Made by a program: the position numbers and the translations under genes. 22,599 nucleotides of DNA from Apostichopus californicus (lineage: Eukaryota; Echinodermata; Holothuroidea; Aspidochirotida; Stichopodidae): contig JAIPMN010021033.1 of assembly GCA_020650975.1 (NCBI GenBank), positions 4,624 through 27,222 of the forward strand. Direction: 5' to 3'. The notes under the pieces were generated by a model. The model did no database searches. It saw nothing but the letters and a program-made list of their open reading frames with translations, and was not told where the DNA came from. Shown in pieces: positions 1-12,300 of this stretch (position 1 is its first letter; each line of letters begins with the position of its first letter).

Positions 1-221
1 AACTTCTGAGGTCACTTGAGTGCATCTGGTGAGATTAATGGGGGGTCCTGGGACAAGGAATATCGAGGGGGGGGGGACAGCTAGCAACTTTAAAGGTATC
101 TTTGGTTTTAAAAAATAAGTATGAGTCTATGATGCATGTTGCATTCTGCAGTTTCCTGTTGCCATAAGGCAATGCAGCTTAAAATTATCCATATCTTGTC
201 TTGTGTTTTTTTTTGCCACAG
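1..221 (+). other. Intron end upstream of exon 1
   Basis: Non-coding sequence ending in a T-rich tract and CACAG. It contains a G-run at 66-76. No upstream exon is visible. Confidence 0.8.
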
Positions 222-370
222 GTACCTTTAATGCCAAATACTGCCCTCACGTCTCTGGTTGCCGTGTGGTGGTAACGCTTCCCGACAGCACCAACGTCTT
301 TGATTTGACCGGTCAAGGCCTGTCCATTCAAATAACGATTCCGGAAGAGGGAGAAAACCAACTGTGGATT
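222..370 (+). CDS. LAMA5: Laminin alpha exon 1 of window: IVb (L4b) domain, part
   Basis: The acceptor is a T-rich tract ending CACAG; the exon starts with two bases that complete a split codon (phase 1 intron upstream), then reads TFNAKYCPHVSGCRVVV and ends QLWI before GTGAGT, in phase 0. The two cysteines spaced as in CPHVSGC and the beta-rich segment match the C-terminal half of the laminin IVb domain that is specific to alpha-3B/alpha-5 chains. The frame and both splice sites are clear; the preceding exon lies outside the window. Confidence 0.88.
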
Positions 371-3300
371 GTGAGTTCCCCTTTTCTGCTTCCATCAATA
401 CTTTTTTGATCTTTGCAATATCAAGACTTGTATTTAGACCGCTACATTTACCAGTAAAAATTACCCAAGGGTCAACATGGAGACATGCCTGAGTGTTTCA
501 TGTAATCTGTGATTCGTTTGAGGAGCAGCTTTATTTCAGATTGGACTTTTGATTTCAGTTTCATCTTTAAATTGGTGTGATCTTTGTTTCCGCAGGATTA
601 CATTCTAGCGATACCAGAGGATCAGTTTACCGTCGATTTCCTCAACTCGATCCCGCATGACAGAGCTGGAGAATTCATCACATACTGCGCTAATAATGAG
701 TATTATATCAAGTAAGTGACTTGGCTCAATAAATAGAGTTGTCCGACTAAGTTCATTAGATCAGAGCTAGCAGTGTTGTTGCCATCGACTGCACTAATAA
801 CAAGTTCTATATCAAGTTAGTGACTTGATACCAGACTTGATCCCTTAGATTCAAGCTGGAGACTCTCTCCCTTAATGTGCTATTATAATGAGTGCAGTAT
901 ACAGTTATTTACTTAGAACAGATAGAACAGTGATGTTGTGATATCAGACTCGATCCCTCAAGATAGAGAGCTGAAGAATTCATCACTTAATGTGTTAATA
1001 ACAAGTACATATATACCAAGTAAGTAGCCGAGTACAGTGTTCAGTGATACCAGACTGCATCCACTAAAGCTTAGAGCTGGGGATTTTTTTTGTCACTGTG
1101 TTCTAATAGTGAGTGCTATATCAAGTTCAAATACTTAGTTTTGTAGTAATATTACATACAGATGTTTTCATCGTCATGACACTACGACAGGTGGTAATTG
1201 GCAACCTCTGCCCCGTCATTAAATTTTTACGAGGGCCAGGGAGAAAAAGCCATTTGTAAGGGGCAAAAGTGCCAGAGGGAACCAAAATCTTGCTATACCT
1301 AGATTAGGCAATATGCTGGATAGGATGGTAGGATACTCAAGTGCCTGCATACATGGCAAGTAAAAGATTGTGGGTGGATTCTCATCACAGAATTGATTTG
1401 CCCCAACCCCTCCCTCTATCCCCTTCCTATCTAGAATCCCTGCTTGAAGGACAATGATCTTTGTTGAAAGGTGTTAGATTTGACTCGGAGGGAGGATATT
1501 ATTAAATGCACTTTTTTCTCCTTTTAGTATGGAAGCCCCAGATATCTGCCAGGACGGAGTCTTTTCCATCTCCACTGAATTCAATAACGGTGCCTTCTCC
1601 TGCGACTGTAATCCTTCCGGCTCCCTGGGATTTACTTGCGAGAGGATCGGAGGACAGTGTCCCTGCAGGGACTTTGTCCTGGGCAGACAGTGCGACCGCT
1701 GCGCTATTGGTCACTATGGTTTCCCTAACTGTCGGGGTAAGTTTGGTGAAAAAAAACTTTGGGGAGTGCCAAGTCTTTGTCAGGTTGTTTCAACATTTTT
1801 AATTTTTTTTTTTTTTTTTTTAAATATTACCAACCAAGTGCGATTAAACTGCCTTAAAAAAAAAAACAATTTGTTATATTTTTTATTAAATATTTTTTAT
1901 TTTTATTGTTATTTTTATTTAAAAAAAAAAAAGGTATCGAACAAGCGGCTTGGTGTTGCTAACAAAATTAAAGGCATATTTTGTGAATAACATTTTTCAT
2001 TAATAATTTTTCATACTGCAGGATATAGCAGGATTTTCTTTCGTCGATCGTACCCAAATTTTTTTACTAAATTTCCTTTACTTTCCTTGCAGCGTGTTCC
2101 TGTCCAAATAACATTTGTAATGAAGTTTCCGGTGAGTGCATCTGTCCAGATAATGTCATCGGCGCAAACTGCGACAGGTGTGCACCCGGTACCTATGGCT
2201 ACGATCCTCTCGTCGGTTGTGTGGTAAGTCTTACACCTTTTAACGATCTCTTTATAACCGTCTCGGTAAAATATAAAATACCAATCAAGTTCTTTTAAGT
2301 TTTATATGGTGAGAGAATAAAATATCAAATTCACATGTTATCGAACCGGTTGGATGCCTTCATGAATATTGATTATTACTTTCTTTTAGGAATGTGAATG
2401 TGAAGAAAGAGGTATTGAGGGCAGCAAAGGTGTCTGTGATCCAGTGAATGGACAGTGCAGGTAATGACTTCTCTCTCTCTTTTCAAGGTTTCTGCTTTTT
2501 ATTTATTTATTGATTTATAATAATAATAATAAACAGTTCTTATATAGCGCAACTTACAATAAAGTCTCGCCGCACTGTACAAAAGAAAGTGAAAGATATG
2601 TACACAATATACAATAAGAGTAAACATAACAATTATAACAATGAAAACAGGTGTGTCTTCAAGACAGTTTTGAACATCTCCACAGACACGACATTCTTTA
2701 TGTTGAGTGGGATTTTTTCCAAAGGAGGGTTGAGGAGTACTGGAAAGATTGCTAGCCATAAGATTTAGTGGACACAGGGTACATAGAGAGCAATGATTGG
2801 GTGCTAGAGCGCAGACGGCGAGTTGGGGTATAACTTTGAACAAGTTCACCCAAGTAGTGTGGCGCAATACCATGAATACATTTAAAGGTTAACAGGAGTA
2901 CCTTGTAATCAATATGCAGTTTATTGAGTGATTGATTGTAAGTAACTACTGAACATGTTGCCAAGGTTGAGGTTTAGGATGGGATTCAAATGAAGAAAAA
3001 GAGGAGAGGGGAGAGGGTGAGGCAGGAGGAGGAGGGTGTGGGTGGAGGGGGAGGGGTAGGAGGAGGGTGAGGGGAGGGAGGTGGAATTGTTAGTTGGAGG
3101 ATGTTGGAGAATGCAAAAGTCTCCAGGCCTAGAGGTTATTATGGTAATCCAAACCAAGGAACAGTCCTACGCTGTGGATACACTATACCACTCTCCAATT
3201 TCCACGCTACAGATGTAAAACTAACGTCGGAGGTCGGCGCTGCAACCAGTGCCTGGACGGCCATCATCAGTACCCCTTCTGTTTGGAGTGTGATTGTGAG

Positions 3301-6300
3301 CCAGCTGGCATCTTACCTCAGATCTGTGACCAAGTAACTTCACAGTGTCTCTGCAAGGTAAAGCAAACTTGTCCCGTAGTTAGATAACGGCAAGCTAATA
3401 ACTAAGGAAGACTGCATTTGCAGGCATAACTCGTTGAAAGCCTCATTGGGGTGGGCCCCATTTTTATTCCACAATCACTGAATGTAACGGACTCGTGTAA
3501 CGAAACACGAGTGAAATCGCCTTCCTCGGTGGTCATCTGTACTCTTTGTTTGAAGATGTCATTTCAGGGAAGCATATTATGCATTATTATGGTCCAGGAC
3601 CAACGGACAAACAAACCCTGCTGGTCAGGTTGCACGATGCTAAACCAGCCAAAATGAAATGAAGATTATTAACCATTGGAAAGATGTACAACTTGACTTC
3701 CTTAACAGTTACCAAAATTCACTTTTATGATGTTTTCATTTTGTTCAATACTTTATATTCTCCTTTGTTTGAACATAGCCTTTACTGTTAGTTGATTTGG
3801 AGATATGACCAAAGCGTTTTTGTTATCAAGATTCTCCATTCTTTTGCCCCCCCCCCCTTGTCGTGTCCAGGACAACGTCATCGGTAGCCGATGCGACCGG
3901 TGCACCATCGATAGCTTCAACATCGATGCCGATAACTCCCAGGGATGTATCTCTTGTTTCTGCTTTGGAGTCACCGATAACTGTAAGAGTTACACCAGGA
4001 ACAGGGGACCGGTAAGCTTTACCCGATCACATGGTCTCGCAAATAAAATCTTCTATTTTATGTAAAATAAAATCTTCTATTTTATTTTTGTATCACCATA
4101 GCTTTAATGTATTTTTCTATCCTTTTATAAGTTTTATGGTATATACCTATTAGGCGATATTTTTGTACTATTTGCTTTTGATTGTTTCATGTATTTTAAA
4201 TGTTTCCTATATATTAATTGTTTCAATTCCTGTAAAGCGCTTCGAGCAGCAATGCTGATGAATGCGCTATATAAGTACTATTTTATTTTATTTTTATTAA
4301 TCTACAAGAACACATTGATTGGAGCAAAGGGCCCCCCGATAGAATCAAAATCTCACTTTTATTCAGAATGAGCCATTTCTAAGGTAGGTCGTTGGGGGGA
4401 GGGAGGTGATTTAAGTTTTAAGGGTATGGATACTCAAGAAGTTTTAACAGGGTGGGCGGACTTTGTATCGCCGGATTGATCGAAATCTATGACAAGCCAG
4501 ACTTTGTCCGCATGCCTCCTATTAAGAGTCTCCCTCCTCTTTACCTTTGGAGAGTTAGCCTTTAATTTTTTTATCTGATCATATTTCACCTTTGAGGGGA
4601 GCTTTCATTTTTCTGCTACAAAGAGTAGAGCTACCTTCCTTCCTTCCCTTTCTCTACAATCAATGCTACTCTGTTGTGAATTTTGTCAAAAGTGGTTATC
4701 AGTCATTACAAGTAGGGGGGGGGAGGGAATGATAAACGAGGAAGATGTGTGGTGTACCTTCATTGATTACCCCGGGGCTCAGCAAGGCCCTCTCACTATG
4801 GTTTTGTCTGTACCCACCCCTGTAAGCATTTTGTAGTGAACTTTAAAACTTGAAAAATTGACAGATAACAAAATTTGCTTTTTCCTCTAATTCATTGTCA
4901 GAGGAAGGTTTGAGTTTCTCTCTAAATCGAATAGACAGTAGCTGAAAAATTTTCAGTCTCTCATCGGCTAGCATCCTCTCTGCTTCAAGTCAAGGATCGG
5001 GGGTGAGGGGGGGAAAGTGACACAAGTGTGTCTGGGGGAGAGATGTCTGTTCCACGGACCCTGTCAAGGACCAGGAGTGAGGGGGGGAGAGTGACACAAG
5101 TGTTTCCCGGGGAGAAATGTCTGTTCCACGGGGGACCCTGTCGTAGTCTAGATCTCGTAGTCTACGGGAGGCTTTCTCTGTCAGTTTCATCACAGCTGCC
5201 CTCACTTCCTTTATTCGATATAGGTCGAGTTCCGCGAGGAATGGCAGGTGACAAACTCGGAAGATCCTCGGATCCGTTACAACGGCGATCTGGTCAACGC
5301 ATACGTCCACGGCAAGGGCACCGATCCAGCGTTGCCTATCTATTGGATCCCACCATCAAACTGGTTGGGAAGCAAGGTATGATATTTTCCAAGATTGACT
5401 CTTTGAATTTTTATTTTCAGTCTGTTTGTTGATCCATCTCTGTGAGTGTTTTTCATGACGAGAATTAGTCCATTAACCATAGGTTGCATTTTTCAGCTCT
5501 CTTGATCTCAACTTACTGAAACTTTATCTCTCCTGCAAACAGACTGGTGAGTTGATTTGTTCACACCTTGTCATGTCTGCCTTGATCTGATAGTGATTTG
5601 GCTACTAGCTGTGTGATGAGTTGTATAATAGAGGGATAGGCAGCTCAACTAAGTTGCTAAAAGATGGGACTGATCACTCAGCTAACCAACTGGAAAAAAA
5701 ACCTGCCAAGTTCAGTACAAATGGCGGGTTTTTGGATGCAACCTATAGCTAATGGACACTTTCGCGGCATGTGGGGTTATTTTGGTCATGTGTGTCTGTT
5801 TTGATCTATTATGTATTTTGTTGTTAGCAAATGGACAAAGATCTGACAATTTTTTGAACATCTTTCTCGTTTTCAGTTGAGCTCCTATGGAGGTTACTTG
5901 AGATACAGGGTCCATAACAACCCACTGTTGACCACGAATTACTTACCTCTCCGGAGACCGGATGATGTCACCATAACGGTATGAAAGTTCACATGCTAAC
6001 CCCCCCGGCTATTCGCTCCTTCTCAACCTCTGCCTATCCCCCTCCCCAGGAAGACTTCCTTTGTCACATCTTCAACTGGAGAGTTACAGCCTTTCATGTT
6101 GATTTTCCATAATCTAAAAACAGTAATTTTCAAGTCATTTCACAATATCACAGTAGCTGCTTTGTGTTTCTTATTATTTAACAAATTACCTGCTTCTTTT
6201 GGCATTTTTTGTGACCAAGTAAGGGACAAATAACGATTTTCTCCTCTTTGATGCGTGTGCCCCCCCCCCCTCCCCACACACACACACACATTTAATGAAA

Positions 6301-9300
6301 CCAAGTAATACCCTGTGGAGTTATGATGACTATTTTGAAAGTGTTTACAGTGTGTACAGTTAGTTTTGTTAATGTATTAATTATGGAAATAAAATGAGTG
6401 CAATTAAGCAATTATTCAATTAAATTATGTAACAAATCATGTAATTAAAACTTTACACCAAACATAGTAATAATTATTGTCATTGAACTTCCTAATTATG
6501 TAATAAAATGGTTGTGCAATTTAAACTGTAGTGATTTTTAAAAATTTTTAATTTAAATATTCTCACTTCCACATCACATAGGGAAATGGTATCGGGATAA
6601 CATACACTAATGTGGAACAGCCTCAACCTTCAAGGTCAATGTCGGTGAACATTAAGATGGTGGAGGTAAGTAGAATCATTTTTCAAAACAAAAGAGGAAT
6701 TTTAATAGAGAAATGTAGTGTTGATAGGCTATATGCCACTTTTTTTTTTTAATTTAATTTTTTTTTTTAAATTTAATTTTCTTTTGTTTTAATTGCTGGT
6801 CATGTTTTTGTAGCTCTTTTGGGATTGTTCAAGATTCACTTTTATTGATTCCTTGCCTAAGGCAAACGAAAAACTGTGCAATGGTGATGACATTTGTGTG
6901 CGTGCGTGCGTGCGTGCGTGCGTGCGTTTGTTTTGCTATCTGACCGAGGACTTGAACAAAAGAATTCCAGGTCCTCGGTTGTGATTTCTAAAGAATCACC
7001 ACGTCCTCGGAAGAATTCTATTGTATGGGGTATTGTTAAGGTAAGGGTAGGTGGATTTGAACAATGGAAAATACAATGGGGTCCTCGGTCTAAATGTAAA
7101 ACACATCTGTGTGGGTGTGTGTGTGCGCAAGGGGCGGGCGTGTAGGACACATGCTCAACGTAGGATATGTGACACAGCCAACGTTGACCAATCTCATACT
7201 TGTCATATGGAGTATAAGAACCGTTTTTTGTAGGGGGATGAAGATGTTAGGTCATTCCAGGGCAGCAGCGAAACAAAATGTGGAAATCTTACTTTTTAAG
7301 TGCAATAATATGATGGATAGCGTGTCATTCCCAATATTTGAAATATGACGATGGTAGCTTGCCTCACAGACTGGCAGAAAGTCATATACCACCATTGAGA
7401 AGAGTTAAAACAGTCAACTGAGGTCAATAGAGGTCAAAGTAGGAATGACTTTGAGAAAAAGAGGATATCTCAGGTAGAGATAGGAATGTACAGACCTCAT
7501 ACATGTCATGTGGCTTCCTTTTATTGAGCTTAAGAAAGCCTATTGTTTTGGTTGAGGTCAAATGTCAAAGTTTGAAATTTCTTCTTTGACACTATGTCCC
7601 TGGAATGCTGTCATGGACAGAGTTTACCAAGTCAAATTTTTTTTTTTTCAATTTCTATATTCCAGTATAAATTACAAAATTTTATAAATAGGACACATAA
7701 TAATAATAATTAAAAAGACGTAAAAATGTACAATCATGAAAGCATGAACAAATGATTAGTTATTTAATTTATTGGATAGAATTAGTGTGTCGTATCTTGT
7801 GGGGGGGAGGGGGGGAGTTTTCTTGATGTACATTACACATTACACATTGGTTTTGGCTTGTGCTCCTTAGAATGCCGAACAGAAAATAATGTTTTAGCCC
7901 TCGATGTTACCTCTGATCGTCTCTTCTTTGTTCCTAAGGATAACTTCCATTACACCGGTTCCAGCCGTACCGTGAGCAGGGAAGACTTCTTGATGGTCCT
8001 GGCTAATATCGACGACTTCAAAATAAGGGCTCAGTACTTTGATAACATCTTAGATGCGAGGTAAAATCACTGACAAATAAAATATTAAAATATTTTCACT
8101 TTGACTATTGTCGTGTGGAAGAACACAATAGAGATAGTCACATCATAACAGTCGTCATGTCAGCTTGGTCGTTATTAAAGGCTGTGAAGACTCGCGGAGA
8201 AAGAAACGTCTAATGCCGGTAATCTGACCTAGTTTCGAATGAGGTGTAACAGAAGTGTTAGACACCACCATCGATCCCAGAAAATACACACACAGCTTGC
8301 TACTGTCGGTAATTAGACACTAGTGTACAGTCAGTACATACAGCTGCGGTCAATACCCACAGCACATTGTACAAACAATACAGCGATGGACATCTCAGGT
8401 CCAGCGAAAGATAATAAGGTATCACGTTTCATTACTGTCTGCATTTTGTAGCGACACGAACAAAACGTCACTTGCAGGCAACGGAAAGTTAACTTTTTCA
8501 GATGGCCGCACGCGGTTTAGGGCGAGTCTTCAATGCCTTTAATGATGTTAAACTGTGCATATCTGTGTGTTTTATTTTCTAGTCTGAGCGAGGTCTCTCT
8601 GGACGTTACACGTAAAGATGGTACGGGCGAGAAGGCCAGTTCAGTGGAACGCTGCAGGTGTCCTCCAGAGTACACTGGACTCTCTTGTGAAGTACGTGAC
8701 ATTTTTGGTTTATTTTATTTAGTTTTTAAATGGAGGGTTAAATGAGTGAAGTGATATGCAAGTTTAAGATATGTAATTATTTGCAGGGATGTGCTCACAC
8801 TGGGCGGCACCGGGCGGCAGCGCCCAGCAGTTCTGAATGTCGCCAAGCACAAACAGTATTTTCAACATTTCTGCCCGGCACTTTTTTGATGATAATTTAA
8901 CAAATTTTACCATATCCAAAATCTGGGAAAATACATGGCACAGAATAGGAAAAATAGCACCGCCTAAGCATACTTCATGTGCGAAATTTGTCCAGTGGGG
9001 AGAGGGTACCCCACCCATGAGATCCCTCTCCCAGGGTGTGGATCACACTACCGCACAATCTGCCCGGCACTCAAATATTCCTGAGCACATCCCTGTATTT
9101 GTGTTATGTGTATCATTGTACAAGAGAAACTTCCATAATGTCGAATACTCATTTCGTTTCATTTTGTTTTCTCTTACTTTACTTGTTTTCTTGTTAAAAG
9201 TAGCAGCCATATGTAACCACTGAGTAGAGATATTTTGTAAATGAGTCTTGGTCTTATCAACATTCTTGTTTTGTGTTTTGTCTCATGCAGCAATGTGCTC

Positions 9301-12300
9301 CTGGACACTATCGTATCAACCGTGGAAGATTCCTTGGACAGTGCGTGCCGTGTCAGTGTAACAACCACACCAACCAGTGTGATCCTCAAACAGGACGATG
9401 CGAGGTAAATTATTATTATTATTATTTTACCAAATTTATATAGCGCTATTTTCATGCTTCAGCATGTTCAAGAGCGCTTTACAATGACAACAAAATGACA
9501 AAACCCTTAAAATATGAATATGAAGAATAAAATTGACACAGCTTAAATATTAATATAAAAAATATATGAACGAAGGCATAAATTTAAAAATAATATTGAT
9601 TTACAGTGAAATTCCTAAAAAGAAAAAAGTGAGTTTTAAGTAAATTTAAGTAACAAAATGACAAAATCCCGTAAGATATGAATACGAAAAAGATATGAAT
9701 ACGCAAAAGGTCCTACCTCTCTCATCAAGTAACCTTTATTCAAGAAAATATACAAACATATATAAGCCTGCTATAGCAAGATCTTCTGGGCAAACAATAC
9801 TTCTTGAAAAGTATCATGGATTAGGATATATATATATATATATTTTTGGGGGGATCAGATCGTACCCTCAGAAGTACTGGGGGATTTATGTAAGAGTCTG
9901 TTCCCTCTGATTACAATATTCTTTTAAGAGAAGAGTCTGTACATGGGTTAAATTGTTACCTCTTAACGTGAAGGGTGAGGTAAGGTTGCTTTTATCTTGG
10001 TCGAAGAAGATGCCATCTTAGAAAAGCTTGGCAACAGTTTATGATTTTACCCTAATATACAGGATGATTTTATAAAGTCCACATGCAATTTTAAGGTATG
10101 TGTTATTATGTTATATGTTACAGATGATGATGGTTGTAATGACTCTATGAATATTCAACAAGACGAACATAAATTTGCATAAAGAATATCTCCCCAAAGA
10201 CCCTCCACCAACTCCTCTCACTCCCACATCTTCTCACCTACCCACGCATCTCATATTAAGCTTTTCTATTTTTTTTGTAGTTAAAAAATTTTATAATTTT
10301 TTTTGATATTCCTAGAATTGCCAAGACAACACGGAAGGTGCGCAGTGCCAGAAATGCAGAACTGGTTACCATGGCAATGGAACGATGATTTCAGGCGATT
10401 CGTGTGAAATCTGTGCTTGCCCTGAGGCCAGAGAGGATCAAAAGTAAAGACCATTTTGTTTTTTTCATATTTGCACCTTTTTCAACAAACCCTGTCCTTC
10501 CAAATAGGGAAATTAATCTTCTATGAGAGGGGCAATAGGGTGTTTTGTGGGCGGGGGAACGGGGAGCAGGGTCGGGCAGGGGAAGGGGGAGCAGGGTCGG
10601 GCAGAGACCAGATTCACTCACAGGTATTGTGAAAGTTATATACAGTGCATTTGTATTGCTACTGCAGAATATTTTACTGACATATAAAAATTGTGAGACT
10701 TTCGGATACTCTCTCAACCCACCCCCCCCCCCCCACACCCCCTTCTCTGCCCTCTCCATTATCACCTTCCACTCTTAACACCACTCCTTTGCTTCCCTTT
10801 GTGGGTTCTTTTCTCCCATATGTGTACGACATTGAACCTCATATCTGAGTGGTTCACTTTTGTGGTCCACTTTTGTGGTCCACTTTTGTGGTCCACTGAG
10901 TGGTTCACTTATAAGAGTGGTTCACTTTGACAATCATTCATGGATCATGGGATCACTCTGTTGTTTATCTCTCTCGACAGCTTTGCAGAGACTTGCGAAT
11001 ACACCATCAGCAATGACGTCATTTGTAATTGCCTGGAAGGCCATACAGGACAATATTGTGAACAGTGAGTACCATTCACAGTGTGACCCTAATTACATCG
11101 TCCTCTCCCCCAGTGACCAAACTGTCAATCCGTGTAGATTTAAACAAAATGATGTTATTACACTTCAAATTTTTATTTTTCCATCAGTGAAACTAGCTTA
11201 TTCAGTTGAATAAAATGTATACAAGTTTGTTTGTAACTCGGTATAGGTTGCATCCAAGTTTTTAGTCCAAAAATGGGTTATCAACCAGTTGTCAACCGTG
11301 TCTTGCCTTTGAGACCCAAATATTGAGGAGATGTTTTTAACTTGACAGTGTGAAATATGCTTTTCTTACATCTAAAATTTGTTACATTTTTCTGCCACTG
11401 GAAAATCCCTTTTAATTGAATACTGGTTCAGATTTCTTTCCGTAAGTACACCTATGGCAATAAGTAACCTATTATTATTATGATTATAATATTATTATGA
11501 TTATGATTGATTATGATTATGATTGATTATGGTTATGATTATGATTATGATTATGATTATGATTATGATTATGATTATTATTATTATAATTATTATTATT
11601 AACCTATTGAGTAAACCTATGGCTGGGAGGGCCATCACTATGTTCATTAATGCCATCTTGCAATAATTATATTTTTTAATTTTTGTATCTATTTATTCGT
11701 CTCGTTAACACGTCTCCCTCTGCTTCTCATCGCAGATGCGACGAAGGTTACTACGGTGACCCATCCAGACCGTACGGCCGCTGCCGACAGTGTGGCTGTT
11801 CCGGAAACACAGACGCTAGTCTTCCCGGTCCGGAATGTGATTCTCTGTTCGGAAACTGCTTGAAGTGTCGAGCGGACACTACTGGCGAGAACTGTGAAGA
11901 TTGTGCCAGTTGGTACTACGGAGATGCAGAAAACCTCAAAAATTGCCAAAGTATGAATTTTGTAATATTGATAATTAGTATGTATTTTGTGCTAAGGTTG
12001 TAAGTTTTTAAGTTTGTATGATGCACAGTATAGAGTGAAGTAATAACTACACATAATTCGATGCCTCTCAAATGGCTCCGTAAGTTTTGTAGACTGAAAT
12101 GTGATGGTTTTGATGCTCTTTGAGTCGGCCTAAAAATGGGGCTGGCTCTATAGCATCATACAGAGGGCGCTGTCTTATCAATCCTCATGATGCACGATCT
12201 GTACTGTTCACAGATCGTAGAGTCAAATCAACATGATTGGGTGAAAGCAATCCCCGGAATGGGAACACGGCGGAGGAAGAAACTTAAAATAAGCAATTTG

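Larger units (their letters stand above)
2461..3212 (+). other. Intron 5
   Basis: 752 bp intron filled mostly by the LINE remnant and the polypurine tract. The remainder up to the acceptor TTCCACGCTACAG shows nothing else. Confidence 0.85.
4012..5223 (+). other. Intron 7
   Basis: 1212 bp intron containing the 23 bp duplication, the LINE/SINE tail and the 74 bp duplication. From 4300 to 4990 I see no recognisable element, only short G- and T-runs. Confidence 0.8.
6666..7938 (+). other. Intron 10
   Basis: 1273 bp intron: T/A runs at 6740-6782, the GTGC repeat, the GTCCTCGG cluster, GAGGTCAA repeats near 7419, 7430 and 7553, a T-run near 7640, and a G-run at 7800-7817. No coding homology was found. 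Confidence 0.8.

Noticed and set aside
2499-2873. Minus-strand frame in intron 5 overlapping the LINE
   Set aside because: It is a different frame from the one with reverse-transcriptase motifs and has no recognisable content.
6857-7150. Overlapping open frames on both strands in intron 10
   Set aside because: They are driven by the GTGC microsatellite and G-rich flank; no coding signal.
7858-7938. Upstream extension of the exon 11 reading frame (MCSLECRTENN)
   Set aside because: Homology starts at DNFHYTGS right after CCTAAG; the extension is pyrimidine-tract sequence and breaks the join with exon 10.
8165-8530. tRNA gene
   Set aside because: Only a B-box-like motif was seen; no cloverleaf could be drawn.
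8837-9223. 128-codon + strand open frame in intron 12
   Set aside because: It starts inside the MITE and crosses its end; no family resemblance.
10860-11213. 117-codon open frame around exon 15
   Set aside because: It runs in a different frame from the LE repeat cysteines of exon 15 and covers simple repeats.
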